NCBI GenBank assembly: GCA_017882715.1
Contig: JADGOY010000018.1
Location: 1 to 36,385, forward strand
DNA length: 36,385 nucleotides
Direction of reading: 5' to 3'
From: Nakamurella sp.
GTDB taxonomy: Bacteria; Actinomycetota; Actinomycetes; Mycobacteriales; Nakamurellaceae
A program made the translations under genes and the position numbers. The notes beneath the pieces were generated by a model. That model saw only the letters and a list, made by a program, of their open reading frames with translations. It was not told where the DNA came from and ran no database searches. Shown here piece by piece: positions 1 to 7,321 of the stretch. Numbering within the stretch: the first letter of the stretch is position 1; the number at the start of each line of letters is the position of its first letter.

Positions 1-207
1 CGCAGGAGTGTCGACACGAAACGGATCGTTCTGAGCTGACAGCACTGTCAGCGAGTTCATCGGGCCGCCAGCTGCGTCGAGGGTCGCGCGCAGCCCGACC
101 GGCTCGTCGGCGGCGATATCATCGAGTGCGAACCCGCCGCCCAGCAGGTCATCTGATCCGGTCTCGTCGTTCACCACGGCGAGGCCGGTTCTGTTGTCAG
201 GCAGCAT
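1..207 (-). CDS. Hypothetical protein of integrated element, N-terminal part only
   Basis: An open frame starts at an ATG at 207 and runs leftwards off the window without a stop, giving 69 residues. It begins MLPDNRTGLAVV and ends with LTVLSAQNDPFRVDTPA at the window edge. Its start overlaps the end of the HTH gene by 11 bp, so the two are probably translated together in an operon that belongs to the mobile element. The NDPFRVDTPA stretch recalls, from memory, large proteins found beside actinobacterial integrases; I cannot name a function from this fragment. The frame is supported by the overlap and the absence of stops. Confidence 0.55.
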   Translation of the reverse strand, partial: MLPDNRTGLAVVNDETGSDDLLGGGFALDDIAADEPVGLRATLDAAGGPMNSLTVLSAQNDPFRVDTPA

Positions 208-433
208 GATCGCCACCGCCCGTCGGCACGGGCCGCAGGATCGCGTCGATCTCGTTCAGGTCGACGCGGAGCAGCCGGTCACCCAGCCGATAGCCGGTGA
301 GTCGACCGGAGGAGATGTACCGGCGGACGGTCATCACTGACGTGTCCATGTAGACGGCGCCGTGCTCCAGGGACGCGAGTCGGCGCGGCGGCGTCTCTTC
401 GGGGCGCGCGTAGGTGCGTTTGGGTTTGGACAT
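197..433 (-). CDS. Excisionase-like helix-turn-helix DNA-binding protein
   Basis: A small protein of 78 residues. The centre reads LASLEHGAVYMDTSVMTVRR followed by YISSGRLTGYRLGDRLLRVD, the usual pattern of MerR-like helix_turn_helix domains in excisionases: a recognition helix around TVRRYISSG and a wing around RLGDRLLRV. The ATG at 433 is chosen because GGAGG lies eight bases upstream. A longer frame upstream to 607 has no ribosome site and no domain. The gene sits between the integrase (same strand, 200 bp upstream) and a partial element gene that it overlaps, which is the usual place for a recombination directionality factor or a small element regulator. Whether it acts in excision or in transcription cannot be told. 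Confidence 0.75.
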   Translation of the reverse strand: MSKPKRTYARPEETPPRRLASLEHGAVYMDTSVMTVRRYISSGRLTGYRLGDRLLRVDLNEIDAILRPVPTGGGDHAA

Positions 434-447
434 GCTGAGGGCCTCCG

Positions 448-467
448 GGTAGTCGTGATCGACTACC
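448..467. promoter_or_regulatory. Inverted repeat directly upstream of the HTH gene
   Basis: GGTAGTCG and CGACTACC flank a 4-base TGAT loop, making a perfect 8-bp inverted repeat. On the minus strand it ends against the GGAGG ribosome site of the HTH gene. It could be an operator for the element's own HTH protein or an RNA hairpin that limits ribosome access. No experiment or known motif supports either. Confidence 0.4.
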
Positions 468-635
468 GGGCCTCTGCGCCCACCCTCCCGAATGCGGCTC
501 GCAGATGCCGGTGTTGCGGCTGCTGGTCCTGTTGTGCGTCGTGTGGCGAGCACCGCGGAGTCGGGACCGCTCCCGTTTATCGCCTCAGTGATCAGATGGT
601 AACGCACAGCTACGCATGGCGGAACCCGGGTCGGC

Positions 636-1739
636 TTACCTGGTCTCGACCAGCGCCGACAATTTCTGGGCGATGATCGCGTCCCGGCCTTCGGCGGCGT
701 GCTGGTAGCGGAGCGCCGCGCCCGGCGTGGAGTGGCCCAGCCGACCCATGAGTTCGGCCAGGGTCGCGCCGGTGGACGCCGCCAGCACCGCGCCGGTGTG
801 CCTCAGATCGTGGAAGCGGAGATCCGGTCGCCCGGCCTTGATCCGCGCCGGGTAGAACACCTTGTAGAGCGTGCTGGGCGCCATGCTGTCGCCGTCGGCG
901 GCGGCGAAGAGCAACGCTTCCTTGTCCCAGGCCAGGGTCTCCAGGTGGGCGCGCAGGGTCGGGATCAGGTGCGGCGGGATCGACACGTCCCGGATGGAGC
1001 TGCGGGTCTTCGGCGTCCCGATGACGAAGTCGCCGCCGACCCTGACCACGCCGCGCCGGACCCGGATGACGCCGTGCTTCAGGTCGACGTCCTTGCGGCG
1101 GAGTTCGGTCAGCTCGCCGAAGCGGAGCGCGCACCACGCCGCCAGCAGCACCATCGGCCGGTAGCGGACCGGCATGGCGGCGACGATGGTCTCCAGCTCG
1201 GCCAGCGTCGCCGGGCGCGTCTTGTGGACCTTCTTCGCGTTCCCGGCGCCGCGGATATGGCAGGGGTTCACGGCCAGCATGCCGTCGTAGACGGCGTCCA
1301 CCAGGACGGCGCGGAACAGGGAGTAGGCATGCGCGCGCAGCGTCGGCCGGTCGTCGGGGAGAGCGTTGTACCAACGGCGGACCACCGGCGGGTCGATGAC
1401 CCGGACCGGCATCTTCGTGAACGTCGGCAGGATCTGGTTGTCCAATAGCTTGCGGTAGTGCTCGCGGGTCCGAGGCTGGAGCGTCCGCCCGGCCAGCCAG
1501 GTCTCCGCGTAATTGCCGAAGGTGACCATCTTGGTCGCCTGTTCGCGTTCGTTGGCGGCGACCTGCCAGGTTCCGTCGGCGATCTCCCGGCGACGGTCGG
1601 CCAGCCAGGACTCCGCGTCGGCGCGCGCGTCGAACGTCATCGGCGCCGTGTGCTGGACGCCGTCCGGCGCGGCGTAGCGCACCTGGTAACGCTTCGACGG
1701 CAGTCGCCTGATGGAACCGAACCCGCGTCTTCCAGCCAT
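636..1739 (-). CDS. int: Tyrosine-type site-specific integrase
   Basis: A phage/ICE-type tyrosine recombinase of 367 residues. The N-terminal part (about 1-60) is an arm-binding-like segment (GSIRRLPSKRYQVRYAAPDG), followed by a SAM-like core-binding domain and the catalytic domain. Catalytic residues are visible: Arg206 in ALRFGELTELR, His310 and Arg313 in HDLRHTG, His336 in LGHST and the nucleophile Tyr345 in ALRYQHA. The start at 1739 is chosen because GGGAG lies nine bases upstream; ATGs at 1745 and 1766 are alternatives. The gene points away from the tRNA-like attachment fragment at 1894-1920 and has an HTH gene downstream, the standard layout of an actinobacterial integrative element. 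It appears intact. Confidence 0.95.
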   Translation of the reverse strand: MAGRRGFGSIRRLPSKRYQVRYAAPDGVQHTAPMTFDARADAESWLADRRREIADGTWQVAANEREQATKMVTFGNYAETWLAGRTLQPRTREHYRKLLDNQILPTFTKMPVRVIDPPVVRRWYNALPDDRPTLRAHAYSLFRAVLVDAVYDGMLAVNPCHIRGAGNAKKVHKTRPATLAELETIVAAMPVRYRPMVLLAAWCALRFGELTELRRKDVDLKHGVIRVRRGVVRVGGDFVIGTPKTRSSIRDVSIPPHLIPTLRAHLETLAWDKEALLFAAADGDSMAPSTLYKVFYPARIKAGRPDLRFHDLRHTGAVLAASTGATLAELMGRLGHSTPGAALRYQHAAEGRDAIIAQKLSALVETR

Positions 1740-1837
1740 GATCATCTGCTCCCTGTTTCGTGCCACATACGTGCCACTTCAGAGTAGCTTAGTGAGTAAT
1801 TGTGAGTATCCGTGTGAGGCGTCACTTCACCCATCGT

Positions 1838-1937
1838 CGCAGGTCAGAGGCCTATTTCCGCAGGTCAGCCAGTCACGCCGGAAGTCGCCAAACCTGGTTC
1901 GATCCCAGTATCGCCCACCAGCATCGCCGCAGGTCAG
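1838..1937 (+). repeat. Three direct repeats, candidate integrase arm-binding sites
   Basis: CGCAGGTCAG occurs at 1838-1847, 1859-1868 and 1928-1937. The first two start 21 bp apart, two helical turns. The outer copies extend to a 16-base match with one difference (CATCGTCGCAGGTCAG at 1832 and CATCGCCGCAGGTCAG at 1922). They flank the tRNA-like core at 1894-1920 and lie just upstream of the integrase gene. Integrases with an arm-binding domain use repeats of this kind, so that role is inferred. One copy lies beyond the proposed core, on the chromosomal side. Confidence 0.5.
1894..1920 (+). other. tRNA 3'-end fragment, probable attachment site of the left element
   Basis: The 27 bases read as a T-arm (CTGG, loop TTCGATC, CCAG) then T, the acceptor strand ATCGCCC, a discriminator A and CCA: exactly the 3' end of a tRNA gene. 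No matching 5' acceptor (GGGCGAT) lies about 76 bases upstream, so this is not a full tRNA. Integrases of this type recombine within tRNA 3' ends and leave such a copy at one end of the element. The acceptor sequence fits an actinobacterial tRNA-Val, but that assignment is from memory. The intact tRNA should lie at the other end of the element, outside the window. Confidence 0.7.
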
Positions 1938-2331
1938 CGACTGGCCGCCCCGCAACCTCAGGAGAGCGGCTGGCCGTGCATGCAGTCCGTCAGCTAGTAC
2001 CACAGAGCCATTTGCGCGCCTGGCGATTCATCCAAATGGGTGACTATCCTCGCTGCGACATCTCATGAAGACTTCAGATACGCCCGATGGGGACCACCGC
2101 ATCGGGCGTGCCAGCTTCGCGGGGGCCCGAATGGGGGGGACCCCCAACAACACCCATCGTCGCCGCGCGGAGCGACGGCACGTCGGGCGCCGGCGGCGAG
2201 TGGGGTCATCGGCCCCGTCTCGCCCGCCGGGATGGCGGAGCATGCCGAACCCCGCGCCGCAAGCAGGCCGAACATCCACCCCGTGCCGACGACGGGATGA
2301 CGCCTGACGACTCGGGCCGGATCCGGACCGG
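1938..2331. other. Non-coding spacer between the att fragment and the DUF3817 gene
   Basis: No credible gene is seen here; the open frames are short and lack family features. A hairpin with a 9-bp stem (CGCCCGATG at 2081-2089, CATCGGGCG at 2100-2108) and a 10-base loop lies about 220 bp beyond the end of the DUF3817 gene. It has no T-run, so it is at best a weak terminator for the minus-strand operon. The start of the chromosomal side is inferred to be here. Confidence 0.45.
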
Positions 2332-2757
2332 TCAGAGCTTCTGCCGGGCCAGCACCTTGCGCTCCACCTGCCGCTCGGCCACGAACGACACGAAGGGGAT
2401 CGTGCCCGCGATCAGCACCCACAGCGTGCCCAGCGGCGACCAGCGGTCCTTGTAGGCCAGGTCGAAAGCCAGGATCACATAACCGACGAACAGCGCGCCG
2501 TGGATCGGGCCCCAGACCGCGACCGCCCGGTCGATGCCGAAGGCGTACTTCAGCACCATCGCCGCGCACAGGATCAGCAACCCCCAACCCACGACATACG
2601 CCGCGATCCGGTAGCGCTTGAACGCCGCCATGATCTTCGGCGGCACCGTCGGTGCTCCGGGTCCAGGGCCTGTCACGGCCGACCCGCGCCCGCTCGGCCC
2701 TGTGCCCGGCGACGGCGTCGAAGTGGCGGCGAGATCACCAGATGGTTCAGCGGGCAC
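2332..2757 (-). CDS. DUF3817 family integral membrane protein
   Basis: 141 residues. After a Pro/Ser/Thr/Gly-rich N-terminus of about 40 residues come three hydrophobic segments (around YVVGWGLLILCAAMVLKYAF, IHGALFVGYVILAFDL and LGTLWVLIAGTIPFVSFVAE) and a short basic tail. The FxRYRxxAYVVG opening, GPIHGALF and the final FVAERQVERK are typical of DUF3817 proteins, small membrane proteins of unknown function common in actinobacteria. The GTG start at 2757 overlaps the upstream gene by 11 bp, indicating translational coupling with the next membrane protein. A shorter start at the Met of MAAFKRYR is possible. Confidence 0.85.
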   Translation of the reverse strand: MPAEPSGDLAATSTPSPGTGPSGRGSAVTGPGPGAPTVPPKIMAAFKRYRIAAYVVGWGLLILCAAMVLKYAFGIDRAVAVWGPIHGALFVGYVILAFDLAYKDRWSPLGTLWVLIAGTIPFVSFVAERQVERKVLARQKL

Positions 2758-3484
2758 GGCGGCGGTCCTCCTCGGCCAGAGCGGCCAATGCTTGGTTGTA
2801 GGCGGTCAACTCGGGGTCGTCGGCGTCGTCACCGACGGTCGCCACAGCAATGGTGACGCCCTGGGAGGGGCGCTGCCGAGCCCGGTGTGGCGGTACCCGT
2901 GCTGGGTCGGGCTCGTCTTCCTCGAACGCGGCCACATCGGTGGGGTCGGCATCCTCGGATCCCGTCTCGCGGTCATCCGGAATGACCAGGTCAGACTCCG
3001 ATCCGCCGAGTCCGCGCGAATTGGGGGCGGCGGGAGAAGCCGTCTGCTGGTCGCCCGTGCCGGCCCACAGATCGTCGGCCAACAGCTGGGTGTCCGGGAT
3101 CCACTCCTGGTCCGGGACCTCGTCTTCGGCATCCCTGATCACCTCGAGCTGCAGGAATCGCAACCACATGTAGATGAAGGCAGCACCGAATGCGGGCCAC
3201 AGCAGCGCATATCCGAGGTTCTGCGCGGTGCCGTCCGCCTCATGGCTGCGGTCCCATTGCCACCAACCGAGCCGCAGGCAGACCAGCACGGCCGCGACCA
3301 CGAGCAGGTGACCAGCAATCCAATCGGGTCGCAGGAAGCGTCGGTACACGTCTTGACGGTACCGCCAGGGCGAGCGCGGCCGATACCGGCGCGGCCGAAA
3401 CCACCGACGACGCCCAGCCCCGGACCGGGCCCGGCGGTCCAGGTGCGCCGGCACCGTGGTCAAGCTCTCCGGCGAGCCTGGCAC
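2747..3484 (-). CDS. Uncharacterised two-helix membrane protein
   Basis: 245 residues. The first 48 are strongly basic (many Arg), then come two hydrophobic segments (WIAGHLLVVAAVLVCLRLGW and LGYALLWPAFGAAFIYMWLR), then a long acidic, disordered cytoplasmic tail. Positive-inside distribution suggests both ends are cytoplasmic. Similar actinobacterial proteins are known to me only as hypothetical membrane proteins, often paired with DUF3817. The GTG start at 3484 lies inside the end of cofC (25-bp overlap), and its own end overlaps the DUF3817 gene, so cofC and these two genes form one transcription unit. No function can be assigned. Confidence 0.75.
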   Translation of the reverse strand: MPGSPESLTTVPAHLDRRARSGAGRRRWFRPRRYRPRSPWRYRQDVYRRFLRPDWIAGHLLVVAAVLVCLRLGWWQWDRSHEADGTAQNLGYALLWPAFGAAFIYMWLRFLQLEVIRDAEDEVPDQEWIPDTQLLADDLWAGTGDQQTASPAAPNSRGLGGSESDLVIPDDRETGSEDADPTDVAAFEEDEPDPARVPPHRARQRPSQGVTIAVATVGDDADDPELTAYNQALAALAEEDRRRAR

Positions 3485-4164
3485 AACGCCTCCACGGCAC
3501 CATCCAGGACCTCGACCGTCCGCCGACCTCGGACGCTGTCCAGATCGTCCGCCACGTCGACATCGCGCCGCAGGCCCGAGTCGGCGGGTAGTTCGATGGG
3601 CACCGCCCCGGCAGCCAGATGGCGCCGCAGCGACCCCGGGCCGTAGTGCGGCTCGAGCGCCGCCGTCGACGCCGCCGCCAACAGCGTCGTACCGGTGCCT
3701 TGCCGGTCGGCGACCACCGCCAGCCGATGCGGGAGGCAGGCGGCCAGTGCCGCATCCAGTTCCTCCGAGGTCAGTGACGGCAAATCGCCCGGCAGGGTGG
3801 CCACCGGCCCGCTGCCGGCATCGCCCCTCGCCCCGCCGGGACGAGGGGCAGCCGAGGTGGAACGGGTCCCGGCGAGGCCGGCCAGGCCGTCACGAATCGC
3901 GTCGTTGAGAGCCCTGGTCTGGGTGACCACCACCCGGACGCCCGGCAACTGGTCGAATTCCCGGCCGTCGGAGTCATCCTCGACGATCACCAGGACTTCC
4001 GCGACGGCGGCGGCGGCAGCCGCCGCCTCTGCGGTGTCCATTGCCATCGCCATCATCAGGCGTTGGCGCAGAGCGGGGTCCACTCTGAGCCGGCTCTTGC
4101 CGCGGTCGCTCGCCTTCAGCGGCAGCACGATGGTCCACAACGGACCCCGGGAAGTGGATGGCAC
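3460..4164 (-). CDS. cofC: 2-phospho-L-lactate/phosphoenolpyruvate guanylyltransferase
   Basis: A nucleotidyltransferase of 234 residues in coenzyme F420 biosynthesis, joining a three-carbon phospho-acid to GMP for transfer to the Fo deazaflavin (in mycobacteria the acid is phosphoenolpyruvate). The N-terminal signature TIVLPLKASDRGKSRL, the core VATLPGDLPSLT, the RQGTGTTLLAA segment and the HYGPGSLRRHLAAG loop are all present. The open frame extends far upstream, but the Arg/Pro-rich extension is not protein-like. The GTG at 4164 is taken because the domain begins about nine residues later. CACAAT lies six bases upstream, so the mRNA may be leaderless. It implies that the organism makes F420. 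Confidence 0.88.
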   Translation of the reverse strand: MPSTSRGPLWTIVLPLKASDRGKSRLRVDPALRQRLMMAMAMDTAEAAAAAAAVAEVLVIVEDDSDGREFDQLPGVRVVVTQTRALNDAIRDGLAGLAGTRSTSAAPRPGGARGDAGSGPVATLPGDLPSLTSEELDAALAACLPHRLAVVADRQGTGTTLLAAASTAALEPHYGPGSLRRHLAAGAVPIELPADSGLRRDVDVADDLDSVRGRRTVEVLDGAVEALCQARRRA

Positions 4165-4316
4165 GATGCCATTGTGACCAACCCGCGATGCCGACCCGCA
4201 CCGGTGGGGCCGCCGAGGCAAGCCCACTGAAACGGAGGTTCTCGATCGGCGGGACGTCCTCGGACCGCGAGCCCCTGGGTCATCGGGGCAGTCGGCTCGG
4301 GAACTCAGCCCGGAAC

Positions 4317-5202
4317 TCAGCTCTGCCGGACGCGGTCTTTCTCGACCTCGACGTCGAAGTCGGCCGGCGGGTAGGCGGGGTCGATGGACTCCAGGGTGTG
4401 TGTGAGCAGCGCGGCGACGGCCCAGTTGCGGTACCACTCGCGGTCGGACGGGATGACATGCCAGGGCGCGTGCGCGGTGCCACATTGGTCCAGGGCGGCG
4501 GAGTAGGCCTCCTGATAGGAATCCCAGTAGGCGCGCTCATCGACGTCACCGGGATTGTATTTCCAGTACTTGGTCGGATCCTCCAGCCGGGCCAGCAGCC
4601 TTTCCTTCTGCACCTCCTTGGCAATGTGCAGGAAGCATTTGACGACGGTCACGTCGCGGTCGGTCAAATTGCTGCTCGAATGCTTGATCGCCGAATACCG
4701 CTGGGACCAGACGTCTTCCGGCACCAGCTCGCGCACCCTGGCAACGAGGACGTCCTCGTACTGGGACCGATTGAACACGCCGATGAACCCTGGTCCGGGA
4801 ACCTGTTTCTCGATGTTTCTCGATCCGCCACAAGAAATCGTGGGCCAGTTCCTCCGGCGTTGGTTTCTTGAACGTCGCGAAATGCGCGCCGTCCGGGTCG
4901 ACCATCCCCAGCACGCTGCTGATCACGCCGTCCTTCCCGGCCGTGTCCATGCCCTGCAGGATCAGCAACACACTGCGCGGGCCGCCTGCGGTGCTCTGCG
5001 CGTAGAGCCGCCCCTGCAGTTCGGCCAGTCGCGGTGTGAGCTCAACCATCGCGTCGGCGGCGTCGGACTTGGACTGCGGGCCGATCGGCGCGGACTCGGT
5101 GTCGATCGACGTCACGTCGACGGGTCCGGCCGGCACCGCGAACGCCTGACTCGGCGTCGGCTCGTCCTTGCCGTCGCTCTTGGGCTTGCTCTGCTTGGCC
5201 AT
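4317..5202 (-). pseudogene. ppk2: PPK2-family polyphosphate kinase, frameshifted by a 10-bp duplication
   Basis: PPK2 enzymes move phosphate between inorganic polyphosphate and nucleotides. The first part (from the ATG at 5202, about 126 residues) carries the Walker A motif GMDTAGKDG and FATFKKPTPEELAHDFLWRI. The second part resumes in another frame with VFNRSQYEDVLVARV and runs to 4317 with DRDVTVVKCFLHIAKEVQKE, the DPTKYWKYNPGD block and PWHVIPSDREWYRNW. The two frames are separated by a tandem duplication of 10 bp at 4804-4824; removing one unit restores WRIEKQVPGPGFIGVFNRS and a 291-residue protein of normal length. As read, translation gives 126 correct residues plus about 92 wrong ones. 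Everything else looks intact, so the lesion is recent, reversible, or a sequencing error. Confidence 0.88.
4804..4824. repeat. 10-bp tandem duplication inside the PPK2 gene
   Basis: Two copies of TGTTTCTCGA plus one further T (plus strand), at 4804-4813 and 4814-4823. The 10-bp unit shifts the reading frame of the PPK2 gene by one. Reading through one unit only gives a perfect family match on both sides, so one copy is an insertion. Confidence 0.9.
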
Positions 5203-5426
5203 GCCTCACACTGACACAGCGGCCGAGCGGTCGTCGGCTATCGAGGCGGCGCGACATCGTTTCTTGATTCGTTGCGTCGGCGGCCAAAACCGTGGGGGCA
5301 CCCCGTCGACCACCGGTTTTCGGCTCCGCCCGGGGCCAGCCCAGGGGCCGTAGGCTGGTTGTGCACCCTGCTGGTGACCCGATGGCGCGGCCCACGTCAC
5401 CCGGGGACCACGAGAAAGGCACCGTC

Positions 5427-6662
5427 GTGACGCTCACCCCATCCAGGCTCCCGACCCAGGACGATCCGCAGACCTTCCTGGACCTGGACGATCGCTGGTG
5501 CGCGCACAACTACCACCCGCTCCCGGTGGTGATCGCCTCAGCCGGAGGCTCGTGGGTGACGGACGTGGCCGGTAAGCGCTATCTGGACATGTTGGCCGGA
5601 TACTCGGCGCTCAACTTCGGGCACCGGCATCCCGATCTGATCGCCGCTGCGATCGACCAGATGAGTCGGGTCACGTTGACCTCCAGAGCGTTTCACCACG
5701 ATCAGCTCGGTCTGTTCTGCGCGGAACTCGCCGCATTGACCGGCACCGAGATGGTCCTGCCGATGAACTCCGGAGCAGAAGCGGTCGAGTCCGCGGTCAA
5801 GGTCGCGCGCAAGTGGGCGTACCGGGTCAAGGGCGTGCCGGAGAACCGTGCGCAGATCGTCACCGCCGGGGGCAACTTCCACGGTCGCACCCTGACGATC
5901 GTGTCGTTCTCCGACGATCCGGTGGCCACCGCTGACTACGGGCCCTTCACCCCGGGTTTCCTGACCGTGAAGTACGGCGACGCGCAGGCCCTCGAGGCAG
6001 CCATCAGCCCGGACACCGCCGCCGTCTTGCTCGAACCGATCCAGGGCGAGGCGGGTGTGGTGGTGCCGCCGTCGGGGTATCTGGCCGAGGTCCGACGGCT
6101 CTGCGACGAGCACAACGTGCTGTTCATCGCCGACGAGATCCAGTCCGGCCTCGGCCGCACCGGCACCGTGCTGGCCCTGGACCAGGAGGACGTCCGGGCC
6201 GACCTCTACACGCTGGGTAAGGCGCTCGGCGGCGGGATCCTGCCGGTGTCAGCGGTCGTCGGCCGACGGGACGTCCTCGGTGTGCTGCAGCCGGGCCAGC
6301 ACGGCTCGACGTTCGGTGGCAACCCGCTGGCCTGCGCCGTCGGACGGGCCGTCATCACTTTGCTGGGGACCGGCGAGATGCAGTCCCGTTCAACAGATCT
6401 CGGCAAACACCTGCATGCTCGGCTGGGCGAGCTGGTCGGGTACGGCCTGGCGGAGGTGCGTGGTCGCGGCCTGTGGGCGGGCGCCGAACTGTCGCCGCGG
6501 ATCGGTGCCGGGCGGCCGGTCAGCGAACAGCTGGCGCGGCGCGGGGTCCTGGTCAAGGAAACGCACGAGACCACTCTCCGGTTCGCTCCCCCATTGGTGA
6601 TCACCCACGATGAGATCGATCTCGCGGTCGACACGCTCGCCGACGTGCTGACCGGGTTCTGA
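5427..6662 (+). CDS. rocD: Ornithine aminotransferase (class III PLP aminotransferase)
   Basis: 411 residues. It converts L-ornithine and 2-oxoglutarate to glutamate 5-semialdehyde and glutamate in the cytoplasm. Class III aminotransferase features occur in order: MNSGAEAVESAVKVARKW (phosphate-cup region), GNFHGRT, LLEPIQGEAGVVVP, FIADEIQSGLGRTG with the Asp that binds the pyridine nitrogen, the Schiff-base Lys in TLGKALGGG and HGSTFGGNPLAC. NYHPLPVVI and ETHETTLRFAPPL are typical of ornithine rather than acetylornithine aminotransferases. The GTG at 5427 is chosen because AAAGG lies about eight bases upstream and the family begins soon after; an in-frame ATG at 5382 is the alternative. The gene is divergent from PPK2 with a 224-bp spacer and no arginase gene beside it. 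Confidence 0.93.
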   Translation: MTLTPSRLPTQDDPQTFLDLDDRWCAHNYHPLPVVIASAGGSWVTDVAGKRYLDMLAGYSALNFGHRHPDLIAAAIDQMSRVTLTSRAFHHDQLGLFCAELAALTGTEMVLPMNSGAEAVESAVKVARKWAYRVKGVPENRAQIVTAGGNFHGRTLTIVSFSDDPVATADYGPFTPGFLTVKYGDAQALEAAISPDTAAVLLEPIQGEAGVVVPPSGYLAEVRRLCDEHNVLFIADEIQSGLGRTGTVLALDQEDVRADLYTLGKALGGGILPVSAVVGRRDVLGVLQPGQHGSTFGGNPLACAVGRAVITLLGTGEMQSRSTDLGKHLHARLGELVGYGLAEVRGRGLWAGAELSPRIGAGRPVSEQLARRGVLVKETHETTLRFAPPLVITHDEIDLAVDTLADVLTGF

Positions 6663-6727
6663 CCGTCGCCTCGGTCAGCCGTCGCGCCGGTCAGCCGTCG
6701 CGCCTGACGTGAGGTCATGCACCGTCG

Positions 6728-7066
6728 GAGTTTGTCGGGCAACGTGTTGGACGTCGCCGCCAGCCGGACCCCGGCGTCGGACAATTGCCCGAGCAGCCGC
6801 GTCATGAGCATGGTGTCGCCCGCCGTCGAGGTAGTAGCCGCCGGTCACGGCCGGAGCCTTGCGGAACAGCCCGCGACGCGGCGGGGTGGTGATCTGCTCC
6901 GTGAAGTCGACCAATGCCCGCACCGCTGCAGCCTGAGTTGGTTCCGCGGGGTCCGGGCGGTAGGTCTGGAACCTGACCGCACCGAAACGTGGCGGCAGGG
7001 CCAACCGGTGACGAGCTCGTCCGGGCTGATCACCGGGAAGAGCTCGGCCAGGTGCGTGACGGACAC
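6728..7066 (-). pseudogene. zapE: Decayed zapE/AFG1-like ATPase gene with internal deletion
   Basis: Three pieces of an actinobacterial ZapE-like P-loop ATPase can be read on the minus strand. The first is VSVTHLAELFPVISPDELV from a GTG at 7066. After a frameshift comes LALPPRFGAVRFQTYRPDPA through EPTQAAAVRALVDF to GGYYLDGG. The third, in another frame, is GDTMLMTRLLGQLSDAGVRL to AATSNTLPDKL, after which similarity stops. The join GGYYLDGG/GDTMLM skips the segment that normally carries the Walker A lysine and the DEFE-type Walker B, roughly 110 residues. The C-terminal half is also gone. In mycobacteria this gene lies divergent from the RibD-like gene (Rv2670c/Rv2671), the same place as here. 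It cannot encode a working ATPase. Confidence 0.8.
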
Positions 7067-7321
7067 GACCGGTGAGCCTATGGGCGCAGCGGATCGACCC
7101 CGCCCACGGGTCCGGGCAGCGACCGCCACTGTGCAGCCTGGTGAGTTCAACAGCACGACCCGCACGCTGCCGCCACGCATTCCCGCGGTCCCGCGGGCGC
7201 GGTACGGCCATCTCGTTTCGGGCATTGCTCGTGGATTCATACAGCCAGGCGAGCAGGATCGAGCTCACGCCGTGGCCTCGCTGATCCGCGCCACACCTGA
7301 TCACGTGATACGGATGGTGAC

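Noticed and set aside
1845-1920. Complete tRNA gene ending in the CCA at 1920
   Set aside because: Only the T-arm and 3' acceptor are present; no D-arm, anticodon arm or matching 5' acceptor can be drawn in the preceding 50 bases.
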